DNA of 64,000 nucleotides from Rhodoferax sp. (lineage in GTDB: Bacteria > Pseudomonadota > Gammaproteobacteria > Burkholderiales > Burkholderiaceae_C). The stretch covers positions 1 through 64,000 of the forward strand of contig SSFF01000011.1 in the NCBI GenBank assembly GCA_008015235.1, in the 5' to 3' direction. Positions 8,849 to 17,538 of this stretch are shown piece after piece; within the stretch, counting starts at the first letter, position 1; the number at the start of each line of letters is the position of its first letter. A program made the position numbers and the translations under genes. Under the pieces are notes generated by a model. It was not told where the DNA came from and did no database searches. It worked only from the letters and a program-made list of their open reading frames with translations.

Positions 8849-9082
8849 TCACGGCTCCGCGCGTTGGCGATGGGCTTCGCAGCAGTACCAGCCTTTGTGC
8901 CCTTGCAGGCTTTCCGGCTGTGGCACATTGAGCCCACACAGCGCGCACGCCTGCATGGGGGTGCTAGCGCCCGTGCCAGGCATCTGCGGTGGCGGTTTGC
9001 GCTGTTGCAAACGGCCATTGCGCTGGCTTTGCCATTTCCAGCACAGCAGCCCCACCAGCGCTAGGACGATCAGGTATTTCAC
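8849..9082 (-). CDS. PP0621-family small protein with C-terminal cysteine/histidine cluster
   Basis: 77-aa protein beginning with GTG (VKYLIVLALV), in a 4-bp GTGA overlap with the stop of the upstream ccsA-like gene; its own TGA touches the pilS ATG. One N-terminal membrane helix (YLIVLALVGLLCW) is followed by a basic stretch and a compact cluster CALCG...GHKGWYCCEAH that looks like a small metal-binding knuckle. I recognise it as the PP0621 family, which often sits next to pilS in beta- and gammaproteobacteria. The function is unknown; a membrane-anchored metal-binding or redox role is a guess. The track ORF (8849-9268) starts in another gene, so I reject that start. Confidence 0.8.
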   Translation of the reverse strand: MKYLIVLALVGLLCWKWQSQRNGRLQQRKPPPQMPGTGASTPMQACALCGLNVPQPESLQGHKGWYCCEAHRQRAEP

Positions 9083-9882
9083 GCGCCACGCCCCAGAATC
9101 ACTTCCAGCACGAAACGCGAACCCACGTAGGCCAGCAGCAGCAGGGCGGAACCGGCATACAGGAAGCGTGTGGCGCGCTTGCCACGCCAGCCGGCGAACT
9201 GGCGCCCGGCCAGCAGCACGGCAAACACCAGCCAGGCAAGCAGACCAAACACGGTCTTGTGGTTCCACACCCAGGCGTGGCCGTGGCCGTAGAGCACGTC
9301 ACCGAACAGCCAGCCTGCAGCCAGCGTGAGCGTCAGCAAGGCAAAGCCGGCCGTGGCCAGGCGGTAGGTGAGCCGCTCGAGTGTGAGCAGCGGAATGCCG
9401 GTGTGCGGGTCTTCGGCCAGGCGGATGCGCGATTCGGCCCGGGTCATCAAGAAGGCATGGACCACTGCAGCGGCAAACAGGCCGTAGCAGGCGACGCCCA
9501 GCGCCAGGTGCAGGGCCAGCCAGCCCGAGGGGTTGCTGGAGAGGTGGCTGCCCGGAAACACCTCGGCCAGGGCCACGGCCGCCACACCGATGGCGCTGAG
9601 GGCCCAGCGGGTCTGGATCTGGGGGAAGAATTGCGCCTCGACGGCGTAGACCGCAGCCACCAGCCATACCGTCATGGACAGGGCCGGGGCGAATCCAAAG
9701 CGTGCCTCGCTGCCGGTAATGCCCACGCCCAGCGCCAACGCATGGAACAGCCAGGCCACCAGCACCCAGCGCTTGGCGGCCTGCTGGGCCGTGCGTTCGC
9801 CCATGACAGCGGGCCAGGCGTAACAAACTGCGGCCAGGACAGTGGCCGCGAGACTGACGGGGGAGGCGCTGGCTAAAATCAT
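9079..9882 (-). CDS. CcsA/YpjD-family inner-membrane protein (cytochrome c assembly-like)
   Basis: 267-aa membrane protein with about eight helices. It has the features of the CcsA/HemX/YpjD superfamily, including a conserved histidine-rich loop (YGHGHAWVWNHKTVF) near residue 215 that may contact haem. Family members act in cytochrome c maturation or haem handling, but the YpjD branch next to ffh is not biochemically well defined, so I do not name it ccsA. It is divergent from ffh (103-bp gap) and heads the overlapping run leading to pilSR and ampD. Confidence 0.8.
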   Translation of the reverse strand: MILASASPVSLAATVLAAVCYAWPAVMGERTAQQAAKRWVLVAWLFHALALGVGITGSEARFGFAPALSMTVWLVAAVYAVEAQFFPQIQTRWALSAIGVAAVALAEVFPGSHLSSNPSGWLALHLALGVACYGLFAAAVVHAFLMTRAESRIRLAEDPHTGIPLLTLERLTYRLATAGFALLTLTLAAGWLFGDVLYGHGHAWVWNHKTVFGLLAWLVFAVLLAGRQFAGWRGKRATRFLYAGSALLLLAYVGSRFVLEVILGRGA

Positions 9883-9985
9883 GCACTGAGTTTAGCGCCT
9901 TGCCCGCCCCGGCCGGGCCCTATGCCTCCCTAATTTGTCCCCCTAATCCGGAAGCCCAGGCTTTCGCTTCCCCGGAAAAATTGCT

Positions 9986-11350
9986 ATGGCTTCCGCCCTC
10001 TCCGACAAACTTTCCCGACTGGTCAAAGAACTGCGTGGCCAGGCCCGCATCACCGAGGCCAATGTGTCCGACATGCTGCGCGAGGTGCGCATGGCCTTGT
10101 TGGAGGCCGATGTGGCGCTGCCGGTGGTGCGCGACTTCGTGGCGCGGGTGAAGGAGAAGGCCCTGGGTGAAGAGGTCATGGGTTCGCTGCAGCCGGGCCA
10201 GGTGCTGGTGAGCATCGTCAGCAAGGAGCTGGCCGCCACCATGGGCGAGGGTGTGAGCGACATCAACCTCGCCACCCAGCCGCCCGCGGTCATCCTGATG
10301 GCCGGTCTGCAAGGTGCGGGTAAAACCACCACCACGGCCAAGCTGGCCAAGCACCTGATCGAAAAGCGCAAGAAAAAGGTGCTGACGGTGTCTGGTGACG
10401 TGTACCGCCCGGCGGCCATCGAGCAGCTCAAGACGGTGACGGCCCAGGCCGGGGCCGAGTGGTTCCCGTCCAGCCCGGACCAGAAGCCCGTGGACATTGG
10501 CCGCGCTGCGCTCGACTATGCCAAGAAGCACTTCTTCGACGTGCTGCTTGTCGACACCGCCGGCCGCCTGGCCATCGACGAAGCGCTGATGCTGGAGATC
10601 AAGAACCTGCACGCGGCCTTGAATCCGGTGGAAACCCTGTTCGTGGTCGATGCCATGCAGGGCCAGGATGCGGCCAACACCGCCCGGGCCTTCAAGGAAG
10701 CGCTGCCGCTGACCGGCATTGTGCTGACCAAGCTCGACGGTGATTCGCGCGGCGGTGCGGCCTTGTCGGTGCGCCAGATCACCGGTGCTCCGATCAAGTT
10801 TGCCGGTGTCAGCGAAAAGATCGACGGCCTGGAGGTGTTCGACGCCGAGCGCCACGCTGGGCGCATCCTGGGCATGGGCGATATCGTGGCGCTGGTGGAG
10901 CAGGTCACGGCCGGGGTCGACATCGAGGCTGCCAAGAAACTGGCCGAAAAGGTCAAGGGCGGTGGCGGCTTTGACCTCAACGATTTCCTGGCCCAGCTGC
11001 AGCAGATGAAGCAGATGGGGGGCTTGTCCAGCCTGATGGACAAGCTGCCGTCGCAGCTGGCGGCCAAGGCCGGCCAGGTGGACATGGACAAGGCCGAGCG
11101 CGACATCAAGCGCAAGGAAGGCATCATCTGCTCCATGACCAAACTGGAGCGTCGCAAGCCCGAACTCATCAAGGCCACGCGCAAGCGCCGCATCGCGGCT
11201 GGTGCTGGTGTGCAGGTGCAGGAAGTCAACCGCCTGCTCAAGGAATTCGAGCAGATGCAGGAGATGATGAAGAAGATGAAGGGCGGCGGTCTGATGAAGA
11301 TGATGAAGCGCATGGGCGGCATGAAGGGCATGCCCAAGATGCCGTTCTGA
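9986..11350 (+). CDS. ffh: Signal recognition particle protein Ffh
   Basis: SRP54 GTPase that binds signal sequences on nascent chains together with 4.5S RNA and docks to FtsY. Domains: N-terminal helical bundle (1-85); G domain with P-loop GLQGAGKTTTTAKL, DTAGR near residue 190 and TKLDGDSRGG; then the methionine-rich M domain (about 300-454) with the signal-peptide groove and a C-terminal run of Met/Lys/Gly (EQMQEMMKKMKGGG...). The 454 aa are normal. The start (MASALSDKL) has no strong ribosome site. A hairpin plus T-run lies 60 bp downstream. Confidence 0.97.
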   Translation: MASALSDKLSRLVKELRGQARITEANVSDMLREVRMALLEADVALPVVRDFVARVKEKALGEEVMGSLQPGQVLVSIVSKELAATMGEGVSDINLATQPPAVILMAGLQGAGKTTTTAKLAKHLIEKRKKKVLTVSGDVYRPAAIEQLKTVTAQAGAEWFPSSPDQKPVDIGRAALDYAKKHFFDVLLVDTAGRLAIDEALMLEIKNLHAALNPVETLFVVDAMQGQDAANTARAFKEALPLTGIVLTKLDGDSRGGAALSVRQITGAPIKFAGVSEKIDGLEVFDAERHAGRILGMGDIVALVEQVTAGVDIEAAKKLAEKVKGGGGFDLNDFLAQLQQMKQMGGLSSLMDKLPSQLAAKAGQVDMDKAERDIKRKEGIICSMTKLERRKPELIKATRKRRIAAGAGVQVQEVNRLLKEFEQMQEMMKKMKGGGLMKMMKRMGGMKGMPKMPF

Positions 11351-11409
11351 CGCTTGTTGTCGGTCCTGGGCTGTGGCCGGGAAGTCGTTTAAAAAATAGA
11401 ATGGACTGG

Positions 11410-11436
11410 CTGCTGCAGTGCACTGCGGCAGTTTTA
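11410..11436 (+). terminator. Probable intrinsic terminator of ffh
   Basis: A 9-bp stem CTGCTGCAG / CTGCGGCAG (one G-T pair) with loop TGCA is followed directly by TTTTATT. It lies 33 bp before the ATG of the next gene, so it ends ffh rather than that gene. Confidence 0.55.
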
Positions 11437-11468
11437 TTCAACCCATGATGCGGCCTGGGAGGGCAGCG

Positions 11469-12227
11469 ATGAAACCGAGGTGGGGGCTGTTCGCGGTGGT
11501 GTTTGCCGTGCTGCTGGGCGGCAGCTTGGCCGCGTGTGCGCGCGAGCTGCGCATCGTGACCATCGAGTCTGCTCCGTTTGGCTTTGTCGGCGAGGACGGC
11601 AAACCCACCGGCATGATGTTTGAGATCGGCAACCTGATTGCTGCCGAGGCCGGGTTCACTGCGTCGAACCAGATAGAGCCCTACCAGCGCACGGCGCTTT
11701 CGGTGGTGCGCGGCGAGGCTGATTTCGTGCTGCGCTATGGCAACCCGGAACTGGCCCAGGGCGCCATTGCTGTGACCCGGGTGCTGGGCTTGCCGACCAT
11801 CATCGTCAGCAAGGCCCCGACCACCTGGCGCTCGTTGTCCGAGTTGTCAGGCAAAACCGTGGCCGTGCCGCGTGGCGGGCGTTTCGATGCCACGTTTGAT
11901 GCCGATACATCGATCCACAGGTACGAGGTCAACGACTATGCCCAGAGCCTGCGCATGCTGCTGCAGAACAGGCTGGACGCCGGCATTGGCTCGTCTGTCG
12001 GTCTGTACTACAACGCCAGCAAGCTCGGTATCCGCAAGGAGCAGTTGGGTACGCCCCTGGTGCTCAGCACCCAGTATTTCGAACTATTCTTCTCGAAAGC
12101 CAACGCCGACCCTGCCATCCTGGCGGCCTTGAAGGAGGCGGTAGCGCGGCTGGAGAAGCGCAATGCCCTGCAGAAAATCGTCGACAAGTACGTCAAGGAC
12201 TTCAACTGGGCGCTGACACCCAAATAA
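11469..12227 (+). CDS. Periplasmic solute-binding protein, family 3 type
   Basis: 252-aa exported protein with the bilobal SBP family 3 fold, which binds amino acids or similar small solutes. The start is the ATG at 11469 behind GGGAGG; the longer track start lacks support. The N-terminus is a signal peptide (MKPRWGLFAVVFAVLLGG) ending in SLAACA, which fits either cleavage after ACA or a lipobox (LAAC). Downstream are typical elements: ELRIVTIESAPFGF, PTGMMFEIGNLIA, and FVLRYGNPELAQG. No permease or ATPase gene is nearby, so it is either an orphan binding protein or works with a distant transporter. The ligand cannot be told from sequence. Confidence 0.75.
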   Translation: MKPRWGLFAVVFAVLLGGSLAACARELRIVTIESAPFGFVGEDGKPTGMMFEIGNLIAAEAGFTASNQIEPYQRTALSVVRGEADFVLRYGNPELAQGAIAVTRVLGLPTIIVSKAPTTWRSLSELSGKTVAVPRGGRFDATFDADTSIHRYEVNDYAQSLRMLLQNRLDAGIGSSVGLYYNASKLGIRKEQLGTPLVLSTQYFELFFSKANADPAILAALKEAVARLEKRNALQKIVDKYVKDFNWALTPK

Positions 12228-12282
12228 GGCAGGTCCGAAAATCGGCCCGCAGGTGCCTGGTTTATGGGTGTTTTGGGTTGCT

Positions 12283-12326
12283 GGCCCGCACAGGATATGC
12301 GTAAACAGCTAGTAAATTCATAGCGA
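12283..12326 (+). repeat. 44-bp dispersed repeat, copy 1
   Basis: GGCCCGC...TGCG...AGCT...AGCG with CCCGC-to-AGCT spacing of 22 nt, as in the other copies. It contains the short inverted repeat GCTA-N9-TAGC. It lies between two convergent genes, 1 bp from the end of the CoA-transferase gene, and may act as a transcript end. Confidence 0.8.
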
Positions 12327-12327
12327 C

Positions 12328-13842
12328 TCAGAGCATGCGCCCGGTCTTCACAAAGCGGTCGTGCCAGGACAGGGCCTCGCTCAGGATGTGCGGGGTGTGG
12401 CGTCCGGGGGCTTCTTTCATGGCCCGGTCAAAGTAGTCGCGCAGGGCTGGGCGGAAGTCGGGGTGGGCGCAGTTGTCGATGACCAGTTGTGCCCGCTGCG
12501 TCGGCGATTTGCCGCGCAGGTCGGCCAGGCCCTGTTCGGTGACGATGATTTCCACATCGTGCTCGGTGTGGTCGGTGTGCGAGACCATGGGCACGATGCA
12601 GGAAATGGCCCCATCCTTGGCGGTGGACGGCGTCATGAAGAAGGACAGGTAGGCATTGCGCGCAAAGTCACCCGAGCCGCCAATGCCGTTCATGATGCCC
12701 GAGCCCATGATGTGGGTGGAGTTCACGTTGCCGTAGATGTCGGCCTCGATCATCGCGTTCATGGCGATCAGCCCCAGGCGCCGGATGACTTCGGGGTGGT
12801 TGCTCATTTCCTGCGGGCGCAGCACGATGCGTTCGCGGTAGAAGCCGATGTTGGTGTTGAAGTCTTCGAGTGCTGCCGGGCTGAAGGACAGCGCCGTGGC
12901 CGAAGCCATGGTCAGCTTGCCCGACTTCAGCATTTCCAGCATGCCGTCCTGCAGCACCTCGGTGTAGGCCGTCATGTTGTTGAAGGGGCCCTTGTTCAGG
13001 CCAATCAGCACGGCGTTGGCGATATTGCCGACGCCGCTTTGCAGCGGCAGCAGGTCGGGCGGCAGGCGCCCGGCGTCTACTTCCTGTTGCAGGAAACGGA
13101 TGATGTGGCCGGCAATGCGCTCGGAGTTGTCGTCGGGTGCCGCAAACGGCGAGTTGCGGTCGTGTTCGCTGGTTTCCACCACGGCAATCACCTTGGCCGG
13201 GTCGCAGTGCAGGTAGTGGTTGCCAATGCGGTCGCCCGCGGCCACCAGCGGAATCGGGCGGCGCTGCGGCGGAATGCGCGTGCCGTAGTAGATGTCGTGC
13301 ATGCCCTCCAGCCCGGGGTTTTGCTGGTGGTTCACCTCCAGGATGATGTGGTCGGCCAGATCGAGCCAGGTCTTGTTGTTGCCGACCGAGGACGAGGGGA
13401 TCAGCATGCCGTCTTCGCGGATGCCGGCCACTTCGACCACCGCCACCTTGAGCTGGCCGAGGAAACCGAACCAAGCCAGCTGCGCCACGTGCGAGAGGTG
13501 GATGTCGGTGTACTGCATCTGCCCGGCGTTGATCTGCTTGCGCACCGTCGGGTCGGACTGGTAGGGCAGGCGCATGGCAATGCCCTGGGCCTTGGCCAGC
13601 ACGCCATCGAGTTCGGGCGCGGTGGATGCGCCGGTCCACAGGCCAATCTGGAAGTCTTCACCGGCAGCATGGAGCTGTTCCATGCGTTTGGCCAGCGCCT
13701 GGGGCACCGCCTTGGGATGCCCGGACCCGGTAAAGCCGCTCATGCCGACGTTGGCCCCCGCGGGAATCAGCGCGGCCGCTGCTTCGGCCGACATGACTTT
13801 GGCCAGGTAATCCGGGTGTTGAATGCGCGACGCTGTGGTCAT
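12328..13842 (-). CDS. Acetyl-CoA hydrolase / succinyl-CoA:acetate CoA-transferase family protein
   Basis: 504-aa class I CoA-transferase of the AarC/Cat1/ScpC type, which moves CoA between succinyl-CoA and acetate or propionate, or hydrolyses acetyl-CoA. A glycine-rich CoA site is seen in LQSGVGNIANAVL (about 268-279). The Glu at about residue 295 (AYTEVLQDG) matches the catalytic Glu of AarC (Glu294), so the enzyme should form a glutamyl-CoA intermediate. GSGIMNGIGGSGDF and the histidine-rich HTDHTEHDVE segment are typical of the family. The start (MTTASRIQH) has AGGAG 11 nt upstream. It stands alone; neither the exact acceptor acid nor a link to the TCA cycle can be settled here. Confidence 0.88.
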   Translation of the reverse strand: MTTASRIQHPDYLAKVMSAEAAAALIPAGANVGMSGFTGSGHPKAVPQALAKRMEQLHAAGEDFQIGLWTGASTAPELDGVLAKAQGIAMRLPYQSDPTVRKQINAGQMQYTDIHLSHVAQLAWFGFLGQLKVAVVEVAGIREDGMLIPSSSVGNNKTWLDLADHIILEVNHQQNPGLEGMHDIYYGTRIPPQRRPIPLVAAGDRIGNHYLHCDPAKVIAVVETSEHDRNSPFAAPDDNSERIAGHIIRFLQQEVDAGRLPPDLLPLQSGVGNIANAVLIGLNKGPFNNMTAYTEVLQDGMLEMLKSGKLTMASATALSFSPAALEDFNTNIGFYRERIVLRPQEMSNHPEVIRRLGLIAMNAMIEADIYGNVNSTHIMGSGIMNGIGGSGDFARNAYLSFFMTPSTAKDGAISCIVPMVSHTDHTEHDVEIIVTEQGLADLRGKSPTQRAQLVIDNCAHPDFRPALRDYFDRAMKEAPGRHTPHILSEALSWHDRFVKTGRML

Positions 13843-13917
13843 TGGTTTGCATGCTCCTGTGTGGGGCGGAGTCCAACGCCCGCCCAGCTTTCAGGCTGCC
13901 ATCATACGATGCGAACT

Positions 13918-13929
13918 AGGGTTTACCCT
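13918..13929. promoter_or_regulatory. 12-bp palindrome-like site AGGGTTTACCCT upstream of the CoA-transferase gene
   Basis: AGGGTTTACCCT, 76 bp upstream of the ATG, near-perfect dyad. A very similar site (AGGGTTAACCCT) lies just upstream of the ThiD-like gene at 39165. It may be an operator; the regulator is unknown. Confidence 0.4.
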
Positions 13930-13952
13930 TATGTCTGGGCAAAAACCCCGTA

Positions 13953-15293
13953 TCAGACTCCGGCAGTTTCCGCCGTCAGCACTTCACCGCGAAGGGTGTA
14001 GGTCCGGGTGTCGGTGATCTTGACGTCCACCATCTGGCCGATCAGGCGTTCGGGTGCAGCGAAGTTGACCACGCGGTTGCACTCGGTGCGCCCCATCAGC
14101 TCCCCGGCGTCGCGCTTGGAGCGGCCTTCCACCAGCAGGCGCTGGGTGCTGCCACGCAGGCTTTCGCTGATGCGGCTGATGTTGGCGTTGATGTTGGCCT
14201 GCACTTCCTGCAGGCGGCGCAGCTTGACCTCGTGCGGGGTGTCGTCTTGCAGGTTGGCCGCCGGCGTGCCGGGGCGCGGGCTGAAGATGAAGCTGAAGCT
14301 GTTGTCGAACACCACGTCGTCCATCAGCTTCATGAGCTTGGCGTGGTCCTCTTCGGTTTCGCCGGGGAATCCGACGATGAAGTCCGAGCTCATGCGCAGG
14401 TCGGGGCGGATGGCGCGCAGCTTGCGCACGGTGCTCTTGTATTCCATGGCGGTGTAGCCGCGCTTCATGGCCATCAGAATCTTGTCGCTGCCGTGCTGCA
14501 CCGGCAGGTGCAGGTGGCTCACCAGTTTGGGCAGTTTGTCGTAGGCGGCAATCAGGCTGGGCGTGAACTCGTTGGGGTGGCTGGTGGTGAAGCGCAGGCG
14601 CTCGATGCCGGGAATGTCGCTCACATATTCCAGCAGGGTGGCAAAGTCGGCCATCTCGGCGGTATCGCCCATGGTGCCGCGCCAGGCGTTGACGTTCTGG
14701 CCCAGCAGGGTGATTTCTTTCACGCCCTGGTCGGCCAGGCCCGCCACTTCCACCAACACGTCCTCGAACGGGCGATTGATTTCGGTGCCGCGGGTGTAGG
14801 GCACCACGCAGTAGCTGCAGTACTTGTTGCAGCCTTCCATGATGCTCACAAACGCGGATGCGCCTTCGACCTTGGCCGGGGGCAGGTGGTCGAACTTCTC
14901 GATCTCGGGGAAGCTGATGTCCACCTGGGAGCGGTCTTGTACCCGGCGCGCTTCCAGCAACTCGGGCAGGCGGTGCAGGGTCTGCGGGCCGAACACCACG
15001 TCCACATAGGGCGCACGCTTGATGATTTCTTCGCCCTCTTGGCTGGCGACGCAGCCGCCGACGCCAATCTGCACGCCTTTGGCCTTGAGGTGCTTGACGC
15101 GGCCGAGGTCGGAAAACACCTTTTCCTGCGCCTTTTCGCGCACCGAGCAGGTGTTGAAGAGGATGAGATCGGCCTCGTCCACGTTGTCGGTGGGCTCATA
15201 ACCTTGGGCCGCGCCCAGCACGTCGGCCATCTTGTCCGAGTCGTATTCGTTCATCTGGCAGCCGAAGGTTTTGATGAATACTTTTTTCGACAT
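13953..15293 (-). CDS. miaB: tRNA-2-methylthio-N6-dimethylallyladenosine synthase MiaB
   Basis: Radical-SAM methylthiotransferase that adds the 2-methylthio group to i6A37 of tRNAs reading UNN codons. The N-terminal domain carries the three cysteines of the auxiliary 4Fe-4S cluster ([30 protein letters not shown]). The radical-SAM motif CNKYCSYC is near residue 155, and a C-terminal TRAM domain for RNA binding follows. Length (446 aa) and start ([12 protein letters not shown]) are canonical. A 44-bp repeat lies 10 bp upstream of the start. Confidence 0.97.
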   Translation of the reverse strand: MSKKVFIKTFGCQMNEYDSDKMADVLGAAQGYEPTDNVDEADLILFNTCSVREKAQEKVFSDLGRVKHLKAKGVQIGVGGCVASQEGEEIIKRAPYVDVVFGPQTLHRLPELLEARRVQDRSQVDISFPEIEKFDHLPPAKVEGASAFVSIMEGCNKYCSYCVVPYTRGTEINRPFEDVLVEVAGLADQGVKEITLLGQNVNAWRGTMGDTAEMADFATLLEYVSDIPGIERLRFTTSHPNEFTPSLIAAYDKLPKLVSHLHLPVQHGSDKILMAMKRGYTAMEYKSTVRKLRAIRPDLRMSSDFIVGFPGETEEDHAKLMKLMDDVVFDNSFSFIFSPRPGTPAANLQDDTPHEVKLRRLQEVQANINANISRISESLRGSTQRLLVEGRSKRDAGELMGRTECNRVVNFAAPERLIGQMVDVKITDTRTYTLRGEVLTAETAGV

Positions 15294-15302
15294 GGTATTG
15301 CA

Positions 15303-15345
15303 GTCGCTATGAAAATGGGAGCTACACCCGCAATTTTTGTGCGGG
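15303..15345 (-). repeat. 44-bp dispersed repeat, copy 2 (inverted)
   Basis: Read on the minus strand: CCCGCAC...TTGCGG...AGCTCC...TAGCGA, with the family's 22-nt CCCGC-to-AGCT spacing. It sits in the leader between the small exported-protein gene and miaB. Confidence 0.75.
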
Positions 15346-15384
15346 ATGGGACAGGATTTCCCCCCTGAATGGGGCGATTGGGCC

Positions 15385-15759
15385 TCAGTTGCCGGAGGCC
15401 GGGGGTGCCGCAGGGGTGCCGGTTTGCTGCTTTTTCAGCACGGCGGCCCGTTCGGCCGCATTGAGGATCCACACTTCGTGCAGCATGCCTTGGGGCTCAC
15501 GCACATAGGCCACCAGCAGCGACTGACCTGACAGTGCGCCAGACATCACCATCATGTTGTTTTCGGCCCGGATGCGGGCGCCGGGCGAGAGCCGGTCCAC
15601 CTTGCCGTCCATCAGCACCTCGGGGGGCAGGGTCACTCGCATGACGCCCAGCTTTGCGTTGCCGGGAATGGTCTGGCGGATGATGTCCTGTGCCTGGGCA
15701 GCGCCCAGGGCCAGGACGAAGGCCACAGGGGCCAGGAAGGTACGGAGGCAGCGGTTCAT
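15385..15759 (-). CDS. Small exported protein of unknown function
   Basis: 124-aa protein with a clear signal peptide ([23 protein letters not shown], cleavage before QDIIRQ). The mature part is about 100 residues, predicted mostly beta ([28 protein letters not shown]), and ends in an Ala/Pro-rich tail ([11 protein letters not shown]). I do not recognise a named family. It reads toward miaB and is divergent from manC across a 100-bp gap that must hold both promoters. Confidence 0.75.
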   Translation of the reverse strand: MNRCLRTFLAPVAFVLALGAAQAQDIIRQTIPGNAKLGVMRVTLPPEVLMDGKVDRLSPGARIRAENNMMVMSGALSGQSLLVAYVREPQGMLHEVWILNAAERAAVLKKQQTGTPAAPPASGN

Positions 15760-15859
15760 GGTGACTATCCAGAGGCTGAAAAGGGCGTAATTTTAGCGGC
15801 TGGGGGATCGGCGACAATCCGAGCCCAACGCGGTCCCACCGTAACCGAGCTGTAACTCC

Positions 15860-17302
15860 ATGACGAATCCTGTTTCCAATGCTTCCATTACCAGTGTTGT
15901 CCTGTGCGGCGGTAGCGGCACGCGCCTGTGGCCGCTGTCGCGCAAGAGCCTGCCCAAGCAGTTTGTGCCGCTGGTGGGTGGCAGGAGCCTGCTGGCACTG
16001 ACGCTGGAGCGCGCCGCCCTGGTCGGCCCCCACGCGCTGGTGGTGGCCAGCGAAGACCACCGCTTTTTGGTGCAGGAGTGCGTGGAGCATGCCGGTGTGG
16101 ATGCCGCCAGCACCATCCTGTTGGAGCCCGTGGCACGCAACACCGCCGCGGCCATGGCCTGGGCTGCGTTGAATGCTCAGCCGCAGGACCTGCTGCTGTT
16201 TCTGCCCGCTGACCACCACATCCCCGACGCCCAGGCCTTTGCCGACACCGTGCGCCGCGGGGCCGCTGCGGCTGCGGCCGGCGCCATCGTCACCTTTGGC
16301 GTTCAGCCCAGCTTTCCGAGCACGGCCTACGGCTACATCCAGCAGGGCGATGCGTTGGGGGCCGACCCGCATGCTCGCGCTGTGCGCCGCTTCATTGAAA
16401 AGCCCAATGCCGAGCGTGCTCAGGCCCTGTTGCTTGAAGGCGGCCATTTCTGGAATGCGGGCGTGTTCCTGTGCCGTGCCGACGTGCTGCTGGCCGGGCT
16501 GAACAGGCATGCGAGCGACATTGCCCAGGCCTGCCGTGCTGCCTATGCCACGCAGAGCGCCGACGGCGACTTCCGCCGCATCGACGTCACTGCCTTTGCC
16601 ACCTGCCGCAGCGAAAGCATCGACTACGCGCTCATGGAGCACGCCGCGCAAACGGCAGGTGCCGTGGCCGTGGTGCCCTTTACCGGTGCCTGGAGCGACG
16701 TCGGCAGCTGGAATGCCGTGGCCGATCTGAGCCCCGCCGATGCCCAGGGCAACCGCATCCACGGTCAGGGTTTTGCCGTGAACGCCAGCAACACCTACGT
16801 GCACGCTCCCCACCGCCCGGTGGTGGCGCTGGGCACCGAGAACCTGCTGATCGTGGACACGGCCGACGCCTTGTTGGTGGCATCGAGTGCGCAGGCCGAA
16901 AAAGTGAAAGACGTGGTGGCGCTGTTGGAGAAAGAGGGCATTGCCCAGGCCCAGCACCACCGCCGCGTGGCCCGGCCCTGGGGCGCTTACGACAGCATCG
17001 ACGCGGGGGAGCGCTTCCAGGTCAAGCGCATCGTGGTCAAGCCCGGAGCCTCCCTGAGCCTGCAGAAGCACCACCACCGTGCCGAGCACTGGATTGTGGT
17101 GCGCGGCACCGCCCAGGTCACCAACGGTGACGAAACCTTGCTACTCACCGAAAACCAGAGCACTTACATCCCCGTCGGCCAGGTGCACCGTCTGGCCAAT
17201 CCCGGCAAGGTGCCACTGGAAATCATCGAAGTCCAGTCCGGCGCCTACCTGGGCGAAGACGACATCGTGCGCCTGCAGGACAACTACGGGCGCGGCGCCT
17301 GA
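15860..17302 (+). CDS. manC: Mannose-1-phosphate guanylyltransferase / mannose-6-phosphate isomerase
   Basis: Bifunctional type II enzyme (AlgA/CpsB/XanB class) that makes GDP-mannose for exopolysaccharide, LPS or glycans. The N-terminal nucleotidyltransferase has the pyrophosphorylase signature (VVLCGGSGTRLWPLSR near residue 15) and FIEKP near 178, the sugar-phosphate site. The C-terminal cupin (about 360-480) has the phosphomannose isomerase metal ligands in QKHHHRAEHW and the ending VQSGAYLGEDDIVRLQDNYGR. The 480 aa are normal. No other GDP-sugar or polysaccharide gene is adjacent, so it probably supplies a pathway encoded elsewhere. Confidence 0.95.
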   Translation: MTNPVSNASITSVVLCGGSGTRLWPLSRKSLPKQFVPLVGGRSLLALTLERAALVGPHALVVASEDHRFLVQECVEHAGVDAASTILLEPVARNTAAAMAWAALNAQPQDLLLFLPADHHIPDAQAFADTVRRGAAAAAAGAIVTFGVQPSFPSTAYGYIQQGDALGADPHARAVRRFIEKPNAERAQALLLEGGHFWNAGVFLCRADVLLAGLNRHASDIAQACRAAYATQSADGDFRRIDVTAFATCRSESIDYALMEHAAQTAGAVAVVPFTGAWSDVGSWNAVADLSPADAQGNRIHGQGFAVNASNTYVHAPHRPVVALGTENLLIVDTADALLVASSAQAEKVKDVVALLEKEGIAQAQHHRRVARPWGAYDSIDAGERFQVKRIVVKPGASLSLQKHHHRAEHWIVVRGTAQVTNGDETLLLTENQSTYIPVGQVHRLANPGKVPLEIIEVQSGAYLGEDDIVRLQDNYGRGA

Positions 17303-17353
17303 GCCTGAGGGTGGAGGGCGTGCGCTGCGCACGCTCATTGCGAGCCCGCAAGA

Positions 17354-17389
17354 AAAAACCCGCTGCCAGTTTCCTGGCAGCGGGTTTTT
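17354..17389. terminator. Bidirectional intrinsic terminator between manC and tRNA-Met
   Basis: A 16-bp perfect stem (AAAAACCCGCTGCCAG with its complement, loop TTTC) ends in a T-run on both strands. It serves manC (+) and the tRNA-Met gene (-), which end toward each other. Confidence 0.92.
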
Positions 17390-17396
17390 CGGTATT

Positions 17397-17473
17397 TGGT
17401 GGTCGTACCGGGACTTGAACCTGGGACATCAGCATTATGAATGCTGCGCTCTAACCAACTGAGCTATACGACC
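17397..17473 (-). tRNA. tRNA-Met (anticodon CAT)
   Basis: 77-nt cloverleaf on the minus strand including an encoded CCA. The acceptor GGTCGTA pairs with TACGACC, and the D arm is TAGCTCAGTTGGTTAGAGC. The anticodon arm is CAGCA-TTCATAA-TGCTG, giving anticodon CAT, and the T arm contains GGTTCAAGTCC. The body resembles elongator tRNA-Met rather than initiator (paired first base, no 1-72 mismatch) or the lysidine-modified tRNA-Ile, though CAT alone cannot exclude the latter. Confidence 0.93.
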
Positions 17474-17487
17474 TAGCAAAGACCGAG

Positions 17488-17518
17488 ATTATAGCCAAAA
17501 AATGGCGGGGTACGTCAA
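17488..17518 (-). promoter_or_regulatory. Promoter of tRNA-Met
   Basis: On the minus strand: -35 TTGACG (17513-17518) and -10 TATAAT (17488-17493), spacer 19 bp, with the tRNA start 14 nt past the -10. The -10 is a perfect consensus. The spacer is slightly long. Confidence 0.75.
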
Positions 17519-17538
17519 CCCCGCCCGGCTGGCCCGGT

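Noticed and set aside
17397-17473. tRNA-Ile with lysidine (also CAT anticodon)
   Set aside because: The arms look more like elongator tRNA-Met; a covariance model or tilS determinant check would settle it.
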